Positions 27,864 to 36,676 of a stretch of DNA of 39,939 nucleotides are shown in pieces (the stretch's first letter is position 1; each line of letters starts with the position of its first letter). The notes beneath the pieces are model-generated. The model worked only from the letters and a program-made list of their open reading frames with translations. It had not been told where the DNA came from and did no database searches. This DNA is from Endozoicomonas atrinae. GTDB taxonomy: Bacteria > Pseudomonadota > Gammaproteobacteria > Pseudomonadales > Endozoicomonadaceae. The translations under genes and the position numbers were made by a program. The stretch is taken from NCBI RefSeq assembly GCF_001647025.1, contig NZ_LUKQ02000022.1, positions 1 through 39,939 on the forward strand, given 5' to 3'.

Positions 27864-30476
27864 ATGAGAATTAAGCAGTCCTGGCTGATACCAGCCTTGC
27901 TGGCATCAGTCTTGGCAATCAACCTTACGGGGTGTCGTGATAATGACGGGGAAGCCGTCACCGACACCACAACCCAGGAATCAACCACACCGAGCTTTCC
28001 AGAAGGCGCCATTATGGTTGAAGTGGGTGACAACCTTGGGGCAAGTATTACCGAAGCATTTATCAATGCACGAGCTGGTGACGTTATTGTCTTACCGGAA
28101 GGTAATTTTAAACTTGATCGAACCTTACTGTTTGATGGTAATGGGGCTACTGCTAAAGATGTCACAATCATGGGTTACGGAATGGATAGAACCATTCTCG
28201 ACTTTTCTGAAGCTGACTCTGGCGACGGTATCTTTGTACAAAATGCCATCAACATTACACTGCAGGATCTGGGTGTATACGAAGCAAAAAACAACGGCAT
28301 AAAACTCAAAGATACAAACGGTATTATTATGCGACGGGTGGCTGCTGTCTGGGAAGGCGAGCTCAACAAAGATAACGGAGCCTACGGCCTTTATCCTGTC
28401 GAATGCCAGAACATCCTCATTGAAGATTCCTACGTAAGGGGATCTGCCGACGCTGGTATCTACGTTGGCCAGTCTGAGTACATTGTGGTACGAAGAAATA
28501 TTGCCAAAGAGAATGTCGCAGGTATTGAGATCGAAAACTCCAAATATGCGGATGTCTATGATAATGAAGCTACTGGCAATACCGGTGGCATTCTTGTTTT
28601 TGACCTGCCAATTGGCAACCACCTGTACGGCAAAAGCGTCCGGATTTTCAACAACCTGGTGGAAGGCAACAATACACCCAACTTTGCCAACGATACCGGC
28701 TATATCGCCGGGGTACATATTGTTCCACCCGGTACAGGGGTGATTATTCTCTCCACCAGCGATGTCGAAATATTTAACAACACCATCAGAAATCACGACA
28801 CCGTTGCCATTACGGCTACCAGTTTCTTCATTGCTGAAGACAACATGGAGAATCACGCAAATGCCATTATGGATGGCTGGCGTGCAGTACCCAGAAATAT
28901 CAATATCCACGACAACGACATCAGTAATAGTGGCAGCAACCCGAATGGTTATCTTATCCAAGATATTATTGACGCCTATGATTATTACTATCAGAGCTTC
29001 CCAACCATTCTGTACGATGGGTTAGGCGAAGCCGTTGCCAGAAGCGGGCGGGGAGCCAGTATTCTGGAACCCGATTTCGCAGCCGATGGCAGCGATGATA
29101 TATGCGTCAGCAATAATGGCAATATAAGTATCGGTCAGCTGTTTGCAGGAGACCATAGCGGTGATTTTGCAACTCCAGACCTGCTTCTGTACCCATCCCC
29201 TATTCAGCAGGAACCACTGTTAAACTGTACTCAGCTGTCGCTTCCCATTCATAGCGTGACTTTTGGCGATCAGGTATTTGGCTGCGGCATTGATGATGAA
29301 ACAACAGGCTGTGACGGTGGCAACATCGTCGGTGATGGCGGCAATGCCGGATCAGGTGATGCAGGCCTCGTTGGAGATGGTGATACTGCGCTGTGCAGTG
29401 TCAGCGGAAATGACGTCAACTGGGATGCCCTGCTGGGTGCAAACTGCCCGAATCTTTCAGACTACAACCTGTTTGCCGACAGCAGCAACCCAAAAGAAAA
29501 TGCTAATAGTGGAGGCCTGCCCTACGACCTGAACTCAGCCCTGTTTACCGACTACACAACAAAATATCGTTATGTATTTGTCCCGGATGGCCAGTCCGCC
29601 CAGTACAGCAATCAGGAAGTATTTGACTTCCCCGTTGGGTCAGTACTGGTAAAAACCTTTGCCATGCCGGATGACACAGCAACCCCCGGCAATGCTAATG
29701 AAGAGCTACTCGAAACCCGGCTATTGATCCATCGGGAAACAGGCTGGAGTGCCCTACCCTATATATGGAATGCCGCCAAAGATAACGCCTCGCTCGCGAA
29801 AGCTGGGGGTATTGTTGAGCAATCAGTAGTACACAAAGGGCAAACATTGTCGTTTGACTACGTTGTTCCCAATATCAATCAGTGTAAGCAATGCCATCAG
29901 TACAAGGGCGAAGACGATGTTTCCCGCTTTGTCCCCATTGGCCCAAAGGCCCGCCAACTGAATGGTGATTACGCTTATTCTTTTGGCGTAAGGAATCAGT
30001 TATCCACCTGGTCAACAGAAGGCATTTTAACAGGACTGCCCGCTGACCTATCCAGTATTCAGACCGTCCCACCATTTGCTCTGCTCGGTAATGGAGACCT
30101 GTCTGGAAACAATAAAACCGATGAAGAAGTAATGAATCTGGCTAAGGGCTATCTGGACATCAACTGTGCACATTGCCACCGGCCTGAAGGCAATGCTTCG
30201 AATACGGGGCTTAAACTGGAGTACTGGCGCACCTACGCCAGTAACAAGACAGCCCACGGCACCTGTAAGTCACCTGTTGCTTATGGAGGAGACGGTTTCA
30301 ATTATGACGTTGTACCTGGTGACCCAGACAACTCTATCACTCACTTCCGTATGGCCAGCACCCAGCCGGGAGACCGAATGCCTGAAATTGGTCGAAGTCT
30401 CTCCCATGATGCCGGAGTTGACTTAATCAGGGAGTGGATCACACGTTTACCTGCTGAAAGCTGTTCACCTGAATAG
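27864..30476 (+). CDS. Lipoprotein fusing a parallel beta-helix to a di-haem cytochrome c
   Basis: An exported 870 aa protein. Its signal ends in the lipobox LTGC (Cys24 by the chosen start). Residues about 45-470 form a right-handed parallel beta-helix with repeated N-x-I, D-N and N-T-I turns (e.g. GIEIENSKYADVYDNEATGN). A Gly/Asp-rich linker follows (CDGGNIVGDGGNAGSGDAG). The C-terminal half carries two c-type haem motifs, CKQCH (C674-H678) and CAHCH (C768-H772). This combines two families known to me as TIGR03805 (beta-helix) and TIGR03806 (HNE_0200/SO_2930 di-haem family), usually separate neighbouring genes of unknown function. The ATG at 27864 has GGAG 6 bases upstream, so it is preferred to the ATG at 27852. 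It has its own terminator and precedes a PI-PLC-like lipoprotein gene. Confidence 0.88.
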   Translation: MRIKQSWLIPALLASVLAINLTGCRDNDGEAVTDTTTQESTTPSFPEGAIMVEVGDNLGASITEAFINARAGDVIVLPEGNFKLDRTLLFDGNGATAKDVTIMGYGMDRTILDFSEADSGDGIFVQNAINITLQDLGVYEAKNNGIKLKDTNGIIMRRVAAVWEGELNKDNGAYGLYPVECQNILIEDSYVRGSADAGIYVGQSEYIVVRRNIAKENVAGIEIENSKYADVYDNEATGNTGGILVFDLPIGNHLYGKSVRIFNNLVEGNNTPNFANDTGYIAGVHIVPPGTGVIILSTSDVEIFNNTIRNHDTVAITATSFFIAEDNMENHANAIMDGWRAVPRNINIHDNDISNSGSNPNGYLIQDIIDAYDYYYQSFPTILYDGLGEAVARSGRGASILEPDFAADGSDDICVSNNGNISIGQLFAGDHSGDFATPDLLLYPSPIQQEPLLNCTQLSLPIHSVTFGDQVFGCGIDDETTGCDGGNIVGDGGNAGSGDAGLVGDGDTALCSVSGNDVNWDALLGANCPNLSDYNLFADSSNPKENANSGGLPYDLNSALFTDYTTKYRYVFVPDGQSAQYSNQEVFDFPVGSVLVKTFAMPDDTATPGNANEELLETRLLIHRETGWSALPYIWNAAKDNASLAKAGGIVEQSVVHKGQTLSFDYVVPNINQCKQCHQYKGEDDVSRFVPIGPKARQLNGDYAYSFGVRNQLSTWSTEGILTGLPADLSSIQTVPPFALLGNGDLSGNNKTDEEVMNLAKGYLDINCAHCHRPEGNASNTGLKLEYWRTYASNKTAHGTCKSPVAYGGDGFNYDVVPGDPDNSITHFRMASTQPGDRMPEIGRSLSHDAGVDLIREWITRLPAESCSPE

Positions 30477-30488
30477 TTCGCTTTATCT

Positions 30489-30510
30489 GGGCCGGTATCC
30501 GGCCCTTTTT
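30489..30510 (+). terminator. Terminator after the beta-helix/cytochrome gene
   Basis: A perfect 7-bp stem GGGCCGG/CCGGCCC with a 3-base loop is followed by five Ts (30506-30510). It begins 12 bases after the stop codon. Confidence 0.9.
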
Positions 30511-30550
30511 ACTCTTTTCCCGATAGTTCAAATAATAACGGAAACGTTTC

Positions 30551-31759
30551 ATGGAACATAAACGCTCTTTAAAAGCAGGCTTTCTGAAATTACTGGTGGT
30601 CACAGGGGCCATCATTTTTTTATCTGCCTGCAGGGATGACAGCTCCGATACTGCCACAATTACTGAAACCAGCTCCGAAGGCCAAATCACCACCGTAAGA
30701 ATGAATGAAGTCCAGTATTTAGGAACACATAACAGTTATCATCCAGGGCCGCCAGAGGATGTTGTCCTGATTGTTAACAATTTAACAGGTGATGCAGCGG
30801 AAGCAGCAGAAGCTGCAGGAATAAACGATCTAATGCTTAGCCTTGACTACGCCCATGTTTCGCTGACCGAACAATTTGAAGCTCAGGGTATCCGTCAAAT
30901 TGAACTGGATGTATTCCATGACCCGGAAGGTGGTCGTTATAAAAATCGAAATATCGTTGCATTGCTTGAAAAAGATGTTGACTCGGGCATTGACGCACTG
31001 GCTGTTCCAGGACTGAAAGTTTTACACATTCAGGACCTCGATTACGAAAGCACTTGCTATACCTTCATCTCCTGCCTGACCGAAATTAAAACATGGTCTG
31101 ACAATAACCCAGATCATCTACCCATAACCGTGTTGGTAGAAGCAAAAGATGAAATCATACCCGACCCTTTAGATATCGGTTTTGTCGAACCGCTGCCTTT
31201 TACTACTGAAGCACTTAACCAGATTGATATTGAAATTCGTTCTGTTTTCCCAGAGTCACAACTCATCACTCCGGATGTTGTACGTGGAGACTATGAAACA
31301 TTAAATGCGGCAGTTCTGGCAAGAGAGTGGCCTCTTTTATCCGAAGTGACTGGAAAGATTATGTTCGCTTTCGACAATGCTGGTTCAAAGCGTGATGCCT
31401 ATATTTCAGGACACCCTTCATTGACAAGAAGGGTCATGTTTACAGACTCTGAACCCGGCTCTCCTGAAGCTGCACTTCTAAAATTCAATGATCCGGAATC
31501 GAGCTTTGACCAGATTCAGAATTTTGTTGCACAAGGGTATATGGTTCGCACCCGGGCCGATTCGGACACTGTAGAAGCACGCACTAACAACACTACACGT
31601 AGCGAAGAGGCATTAAGATCAGGAGCCCACTTTATCAGTACCGATTACCCCGTTCCGGATTTACGCTTTAGTGATTACAAGGTAAGTATTCCAGGAGGAT
31701 ATATCACGAGGTGTAACCCTGTTAGTGCTCCTAATAACTGTGAAGATTCAGAGTGGTAA
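30551..31759 (+). CDS. PI-PLC-like phosphodiesterase lipoprotein
   Basis: A 402 aa exported lipoprotein (lipobox FLSAC in the first 30 residues) of the phosphatidylinositol-specific phospholipase C superfamily, nearest to the calcium-dependent PI-PLC C1-like group. The first catalytic His is in VQYLGTHNSYHPGP and the metal-binding Glu/Asp stretch in GIRQIELDVFHDPEGGRY. LPITVLVEAKDE and GAHFISTDYPVPD are later barrel strands; the latter ends with the typical Tyr-Pro. Such enzymes cut phosphodiester bonds in phospholipids or glycans. The substrate here is unknown. It lies after the terminator of the beta-helix/cytochrome gene, in the same direction, and before a PagL-like gene. Confidence 0.82.
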   Translation: MEHKRSLKAGFLKLLVVTGAIIFLSACRDDSSDTATITETSSEGQITTVRMNEVQYLGTHNSYHPGPPEDVVLIVNNLTGDAAEAAEAAGINDLMLSLDYAHVSLTEQFEAQGIRQIELDVFHDPEGGRYKNRNIVALLEKDVDSGIDALAVPGLKVLHIQDLDYESTCYTFISCLTEIKTWSDNNPDHLPITVLVEAKDEIIPDPLDIGFVEPLPFTTEALNQIDIEIRSVFPESQLITPDVVRGDYETLNAAVLAREWPLLSEVTGKIMFAFDNAGSKRDAYISGHPSLTRRVMFTDSEPGSPEAALLKFNDPESSFDQIQNFVAQGYMVRTRADSDTVEARTNNTTRSEEALRSGAHFISTDYPVPDLRFSDYKVSIPGGYITRCNPVSAPNNCEDSEW

Positions 31760-31796
31760 ATTGCTTTAACTGGACAGATCAAATCAACATGATAGC

Positions 31797-31826
31797 ATCG
31801 GGCCACTCAGGTGACCCGATTCATTT
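31797..31826 (+). terminator. Probable terminator after the PI-PLC-like gene
   Basis: A 10-bp stem with one mismatch (31797-31806 and 31811-31820, loop TCAG) is followed by TCATTT. It lies 37 bases after the stop codon. Confidence 0.5.
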
Positions 31827-31922
31827 ATATCTCCTCTGAAACAGTTCTACCCTCAGGTCTCCTCAAGATAAGAACAATGTTCACGATATCAACTAGGCAC
31901 ACCTTAAAAACAAGGCTTAGAA

Positions 31923-32522
31923 ATGAATCGTGGATATTTATTGCTCGTCTTTGCACTGACAACAGGTGTATCTCATGCTGCCTGGCAGCCAGACAGAGTC
32001 AGCTTTTCTTACGGGCAGTTTATTTCACCTCTTGCCGACCGCAATGCAGAAATTGATCAATATCGGCTGGGTCTGGCCTGGAAGCTTTCTGATGAGCTCT
32101 GGTCTTCCGACAGCCTTCTAATACAAAGTTATGCGGAACTGGCTTTAAGCCAATGGAAGAGCCGTTTAAATGCCACTGAAGACAGCCGCCGGATAGGTGC
32201 TGATAGCGTAAAACAAATGAGCCTGAGCCCTGTTTTTCGTTTCACCAGCATCAACCCTTTACTGGGTGAAACCTCACCGTTTCTTGATCTTGGTGTTGGC
32301 ATCAGCTACCAGAGTGAAGAGGATATTGAGCAACAGCACTTATCCGGAATCAACATGGGTGGTCAGTGGCAGTTTGAAACCAGGGTGATGATTGGATTGA
32401 GCCTTGGAGAGAGCAGCCCATTTGAAGTCAGCTATGGCTGGATGCACTACTCAAATGCCAATCTGAATGATGAAAACGAAGGGCTTGATTTTCAAACCCT
32501 TCAGATGACGTACCTTTTTTAG
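31923..32522 (+). CDS. PagL-like lipid A 3-O-deacylase (acyloxyacyl hydrolase family)
   Basis: A 199 aa exported protein with a signal peptide (MNRGYLLLVFALTTGVSHAA) and alternating beta-barrel strands ending in aromatic Phe (QMTYLF), as in outer-membrane proteins. The family active site HYSNA is present (H175, S177). In Pseudomonas PagL, as I recall it, the triad is His-Ser-Glu with the Glu 14 residues after the His; here that position is Asp (D189 in NDENEGLDF). The enzyme would remove the 3-O-acyl chain from lipid A, lowering its inflammatory power. AAGG precedes the ATG. It is third in a same-direction series of exported proteins and converges with nhaD. Confidence 0.78.
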   Translation: MNRGYLLLVFALTTGVSHAAWQPDRVSFSYGQFISPLADRNAEIDQYRLGLAWKLSDELWSSDSLLIQSYAELALSQWKSRLNATEDSRRIGADSVKQMSLSPVFRFTSINPLLGETSPFLDLGVGISYQSEEDIEQQHLSGINMGGQWQFETRVMIGLSLGESSPFEVSYGWMHYSNANLNDENEGLDFQTLQMTYLF

Positions 32523-32549
32523 CCAAACCCTGAGAATCTTAATTCCCGG

Positions 32550-33944
32550 TTAGCTGTTGACCAGAAAATGTGCCCAGATACTGGCAGCATACCCAAGAGC
32601 AATGGCCCAGCTCCATCGGAGATGGGTCATAAAGGTATAACCACCTTTTGATGTTCCCATCAAGGCAACTCCCGCTGCAGAACCTATGGATAACAGGCTG
32701 CCACCTACACCCGCCGTCAGCGTTATCAATAACCACTGGAAGGTGTTCATTTCAGGATCCATTCCGAGAATGGCAAACATGACAGGAATGTTATCGACAA
32801 TAGCAGAGATCACACCGGCGATGATATTAGTCCATGTCGCCCCAAGATCGGCATACATCGTTTCCGAGGCCAGGTCGAGGTAACCGAGATACCGTAGACC
32901 ACCCACCGAGAAAATAACACCGAAGAAGAAAAGAAGTGTGTCCCACTCGGCATGGGCCACTTCCTGGAATATATCTATTTTCTCTTCTTTTGCCCGAGGG
33001 CGGGCAGTCAAACGGCGGTTACTGGTCAGCCCCTGGATATGCATGAAATAGGTATAGAACATCAACAGGGCGAGGCCTGTCATCATCCCCATAAATGGTG
33101 GCAAGCCTAATGCTTTCTCAAAACTGACAGCAAGGAAAATGGTCACCAGGAAAAGGAAGCAGATAGTAATACCACCACGGCGAATAGTGCTATCCACTTT
33201 CACACCAGCCGGACGCCCTTTCTCAATGAAACAGCTCATGATAATGGCCGGCACCAGATAATTAATAACCGATGGTATAAAGAGGCTGAAAAAGGTAAAG
33301 AACTCAACCTTACCGGCTTGCCATACCATTAGCGTGGTAATATCACCAAACGGACTGAAAGCACCACCTGCATTGGCAGCAACGACCACATTGATCATGG
33401 CCAGTGTAATAAACTTCGGGCTGCCCTCACCAACAGCCATTATCACAGCTCCCATTAGCAGCGCCGTAGTAAGATTGTCTGCAATCGGGGAAATAAAGAA
33501 TGCCATTGCCCCCGTTATCCAGAAAAGAGCGCGATAATTAAAGCCCTTGCTGATCAGCCAGCTTCGTAACGTGGCAAACACCTGCCGGTCTTCCATGGCA
33601 TTAATGTATGTCATGGCCACTAGCAGAAAGAGGAACATTGCCGCATACTCTTCAAGATCGTGCATGACGGCCTGTTTTAGTTCTTCGTGGGAAACGCCTT
33701 TCTGTGCTGCAATAAAAGCAATAAGCGCCCAGATGATTCCCGCCGCCATAATAACCGGTTTAGACTTACGCAGATGAAGCTGCTCTTCGGCCATCACCAG
33801 GCAGTAGGCAATCACAAAAATAGCAATGCAGGCCCAGGCTAGCGGGCTGGATGTCACGCCCAGCACACTACCGCCAGCCATTGCAGTTGTTGGTAGGCAA
33901 GTCAACGCTCCCATCGACAGGAGTCTTTTCATTATTGTCATCAT
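32550..33944 (-). CDS. nhaD: NhaD family Na+/H+ antiporter
   Basis: A 464 aa inner-membrane protein of the ion transporter (ArsB/NhaD) superfamily that exchanges Na+ or Li+ for protons, typical of marine and halophilic bacteria. About twelve hydrophobic segments are visible. Characteristic blocks are ITGAMAFFISPIADNLTTALLMGAVIMA, NVVVAANAGGAFSPFGDITTLMVWQAG, SAIVDNIPVMFAILGM and GSLLSIGSAAGVALMG, with repeated Asn and Asp residues in membrane segments. A hydrophobic signal-like N-terminus is present. It is divergent from the ybaK-like gene. Confidence 0.92.
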   Translation of the reverse strand: MMTIMKRLLSMGALTCLPTTAMAGGSVLGVTSSPLAWACIAIFVIAYCLVMAEEQLHLRKSKPVIMAAGIIWALIAFIAAQKGVSHEELKQAVMHDLEEYAAMFLFLLVAMTYINAMEDRQVFATLRSWLISKGFNYRALFWITGAMAFFISPIADNLTTALLMGAVIMAVGEGSPKFITLAMINVVVAANAGGAFSPFGDITTLMVWQAGKVEFFTFFSLFIPSVINYLVPAIIMSCFIEKGRPAGVKVDSTIRRGGITICFLFLVTIFLAVSFEKALGLPPFMGMMTGLALLMFYTYFMHIQGLTSNRRLTARPRAKEEKIDIFQEVAHAEWDTLLFFFGVIFSVGGLRYLGYLDLASETMYADLGATWTNIIAGVISAIVDNIPVMFAILGMDPEMNTFQWLLITLTAGVGGSLLSIGSAAGVALMGTSKGGYTFMTHLRWSWAIALGYAASIWAHFLVNS

Positions 33945-34243
33945 TATTTAGTCCCACAGGCTCAATCTGAAGCCAGTGATGAATTGGTAAATTTAAAATG
34001 CCGAAGGATACCTATACCGAGAGCAGAGTGCAAAAAAGCATCAAATGAAACCAACTATTACAGAGTAGCTGGATAGGCAGGAGAATCAGTACGTAAAACA
34101 AAACCTATAAGCAAAAAGTGATATGAAAAGAAAGTTATTAATACTTTTTTAGCTTAAAAACCGCTTTATATTGAACAATATTTCAACAAGATTGCGTATA
34201 GACTTTATAAAACAGCTGTTCAATATTTTTGAGAGAGTGTCTG

Positions 34244-34744
34244 ATGTCAATCGCTCCAAAACTCCAGGCTTTTTTAAATCATAACCAGATAGATTATGAA
34301 GTTGTCAGTCACCCTTATTCAGACCGCGCACTTAACACCGCCCATGTAGCCTGCGTTCCCGTTAAAAACATGGCTAAAGCCATCGTTCTTCAAGATGAGG
34401 AAGGCTACCTTATGGCTATCGTTCCCTCCATGAACAAATTGATGCTGCGCTGGATAAACACAAAACTGAATCGCCATCTTCACCTTGTCAGCGAGCACAG
34501 CCTTGAAGAGCTTTTCCCAGACTGCGAGATGGGAGCAGTACCGGCAATGGGCATTGCCTATGGTATGAAAACCTGCTGGGATGATGAACTCAACGCCGTT
34601 CAGGATCTTTATTTTCAGGGAGGCAATCACAGGGAACTGGTGCACATTCAGAGGGAACAGTTTAAAAAGCTGCTACAGGGTCAGCCACATGCCGCTATCA
34701 GCTGTGACCCGGATGAAACGGATGCTTATGCAACGGACAACTAG
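34244..34744 (+). CDS. YbaK/ProX-type aminoacyl-tRNA deacylase family protein
   Basis: A 166 aa protein of the YbaK/ProRS-editing fold. Family members hydrolyse misacylated tRNAs (Cys-tRNA(Pro), Ala-tRNA(Pro) and others). Visible parts are LNHNQIDYEVVSHPYSDRALNTAHVACVPVKNMAKAIVLQDEEGYLMAIVPSMNKL, with the conserved Lys of the active site (NMAKAIVL) and the GNHRELVHI block near the C-terminus. The ATG at 34244 is chosen because GAGAG lies 6-7 bases upstream; an in-frame TTG at 34229 would add five residues. The tRNA substrate cannot be assigned. It stands alone, divergent from nhaD. Confidence 0.85.
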   Translation: MSIAPKLQAFLNHNQIDYEVVSHPYSDRALNTAHVACVPVKNMAKAIVLQDEEGYLMAIVPSMNKLMLRWINTKLNRHLHLVSEHSLEELFPDCEMGAVPAMGIAYGMKTCWDDELNAVQDLYFQGGNHRELVHIQREQFKKLLQGQPHAAISCDPDETDAYATDN

Positions 34745-34763
34745 ACACGCTTATTGAGGATTC

Positions 34764-35741
34764 TTAGCGGATCATTTTTTTCACAAACAATACGACAAAG
34801 AGCGCAAGGGAAAAGCTACCAGTGAATGCTTCACAGGCAGCAACAATCCGGGACAGCCCCAGTGGGGTCAAGTCACCATAGCCAAGTGTTGTAAATGTCA
34901 CCACGCTGAAATAAAGACAGTCAAGCCAATACCAGAGATTCTGGAACAGCCCCAAACTCTGGTTAAACCGGACAACCGTGCCACCATCCTGAACCCCGGT
35001 GAATAGATATATGAAAGAACAAAACACAATCAATGCCATGGAAAAAAGCACCACTCGCAATGGGGATTCTCCATAACCACTGATTTTGTCCACCAGATAG
35101 GACAGCACTCTTTGCCGTGAGTATTTTGGCATCTGTAGCCGATGGAAGACCCTTTCCTGATAATAAAAATGGCCAGCTACTCTCATCATTCCAAGGTTTT
35201 CACAATGGCGGCGGATATTTCTGGCAGACTCTTCCGCCTCTTCGTATAAAGCCATGGCATTTTCAGGATTGGCTGCAGCTTCTCTTTCCTGGTAAAGCTT
35301 ATCCCCCCATTTAACATGATCCAGCAAACTGTTCTTCAGGTTGACACCCAGCAGATTACAGCCATCAAGATTTGCCCTGTGCAGATTGGCATTGGAAAGG
35401 TTTGCCTTTAAAAGTCGGGAACCCGACAAGTCCACACGATAAAAATGCCCATGACAAAGGCTGGCCCTGCTCAAATCACAGTTAACCAGTTGATATGACT
35501 TGCCATTACCATGGTTCACCAGGTTAACGTTATCCAGGTTAGCCTTCCGAAGAATAAAGCCTTCCATGGGCAGCCCCGACCCTGCCCTCTCTTCCAACCT
35601 TGTTTTTACATCATCACCGGTTTTATCCACATCAGGGTCATGCCAGAAGCAAAGCTGGCTTCCCGGCTCCGCCACATCGTTACAACGACCATATTTCCCA
35701 ATAAAAGAGCACTGATACTCTGATCCCTGCACCTGATTCAA
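34764..35741 (-). CDS. Pentapeptide-repeat potassium channel with N-terminal Cys/His cluster
   Basis: A 325 aa fusion. Residues 8-35 carry YQCSFIGKYGRCNDVAEP and LCFWHD, a C-x8-C-x12-C-x2-H arrangement that looks like a small zinc-binding fold. Residues about 66-145 are pentapeptide repeats of the A(N/D)LxX type (ANLSN-ANLHR-ANLDG-CNLLG-VNLKN), which build a square right-handed helix. A charged helical linker follows, then two membrane helices flanking a K+ channel pore with the filter TTLGYGD (about 284-290). It is probably a tetrameric K+ channel with a cytoplasmic sensor. Gating signal unknown. It converges with the ybaK-like gene and is divergent from the DJ-1 gene. Confidence 0.88.
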   Translation of the reverse strand: MNQVQGSEYQCSFIGKYGRCNDVAEPGSQLCFWHDPDVDKTGDDVKTRLEERAGSGLPMEGFILRKANLDNVNLVNHGNGKSYQLVNCDLSRASLCHGHFYRVDLSGSRLLKANLSNANLHRANLDGCNLLGVNLKNSLLDHVKWGDKLYQEREAAANPENAMALYEEAEESARNIRRHCENLGMMRVAGHFYYQERVFHRLQMPKYSRQRVLSYLVDKISGYGESPLRVVLFSMALIVFCSFIYLFTGVQDGGTVVRFNQSLGLFQNLWYWLDCLYFSVVTFTTLGYGDLTPLGLSRIVAACEAFTGSFSLALFVVLFVKKMIR

Positions 35742-35906
35742 ACCTTGAACCCTATATTATTCGACAATTTCTACGGGAAGCCATCACCTTCCCTGCTTTG
35801 TTGAATATATCGGCCTGCCAATGATGGGATTTACATTGCCTGTGACTTTACAGAAAGCTAACTTTTCAACACACTGAACAGTTCCCGGTTCAAAGAGGAT
35901 CTCTCC

Positions 35907-36605
35907 ATGAAAATTCTGTTTGTACTCACCTCCCACGATAAACTGGGATCTACGGGTGAAAAAACAGGGTTCTGGCTTGAGGAATTTGCTGCACCGTACT
36001 ATCGCTTTCTTGATGCCGGGGCTAATATCACTCTGGTTTCACCAGCAGGTGGACAGCCACCACTTGATCCAAAGAGCAAGTTACCCGACTTTCAAACCGA
36101 TGCTACCCGGCGGTTTGAGCAAGACCAGCCATTACAGAAGACATTGTCCAGAACCGAAAAATTAGCCAGGGTATCTGCAGATGATTTTGATGCAGTATTT
36201 TACCCGGGGGGGCATGGACCTTTATGGGACCTGGAAAATGATCCTGACTCGATTGCACTTATCGAGCATTTTTACCGGCAGGACAAACCCGTTTCTGCGG
36301 TATGCCATGCTCCGGCCGTTCTCCTTAACGTCACAAACCAGATAGGAGCCCCCCTTATTCAAGGCAGAAAAGTAACGGGGTTCAGCAACAGCGAAGAGGT
36401 TGCGGTACAACTGGAAAAGGTTGTTCCCTTCTCTCTGGAAGATGAGCTGAAAAAACGTGGCGCCATATACAGTTCCGGCTCTGACTGGGGCAGTTACCTG
36501 GTACAGGATGGATTATTGATCACTGGACAGAACCCTGCCTCTTCGGAAGCCGTCGCTGATGCCGTTATCACGCTATTGACCAGGAAACCTGGCTTAGAAG
36601 AATAA
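35907..36605 (+). CDS. DJ-1/PfpI (class I glutamine amidotransferase-like) protein
   Basis: A 232 aa protein of the DJ-1/Hsp31 group. The catalytic Cys is in the nucleophile elbow PVSAVCHAPAVLLN; the partner Glu is in KTGFWLEEFAAPYY, and FYPGGHGPLWDL is the oxyanion block. This subtype includes chaperones and glutathione-independent glyoxalases (methylglyoxal to lactate), as well as proteins whose activity is untested. No signal peptide, so cytoplasmic. GAGGA precedes the ATG. A DUF1499 lipoprotein-like gene follows 71 bases downstream in the same direction. Confidence 0.9.
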   Translation: MKILFVLTSHDKLGSTGEKTGFWLEEFAAPYYRFLDAGANITLVSPAGGQPPLDPKSKLPDFQTDATRRFEQDQPLQKTLSRTEKLARVSADDFDAVFYPGGHGPLWDLENDPDSIALIEHFYRQDKPVSAVCHAPAVLLNVTNQIGAPLIQGRKVTGFSNSEEVAVQLEKVVPFSLEDELKKRGAIYSSGSDWGSYLVQDGLLITGQNPASSEAVADAVITLLTRKPGLEE

Positions 36606-36676
36606 CGACCTTCTGGTCACGATTTCTGAAATAGTGATGAATCTATTCCACCACCATTTGCAAGGAACCAAGAACA

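Noticed and set aside
28125-28961. 278-codon open frame on the minus strand
   Set aside because: Opposite the beta-helix repeats; its regular pattern is a mirror of that repeat structure.
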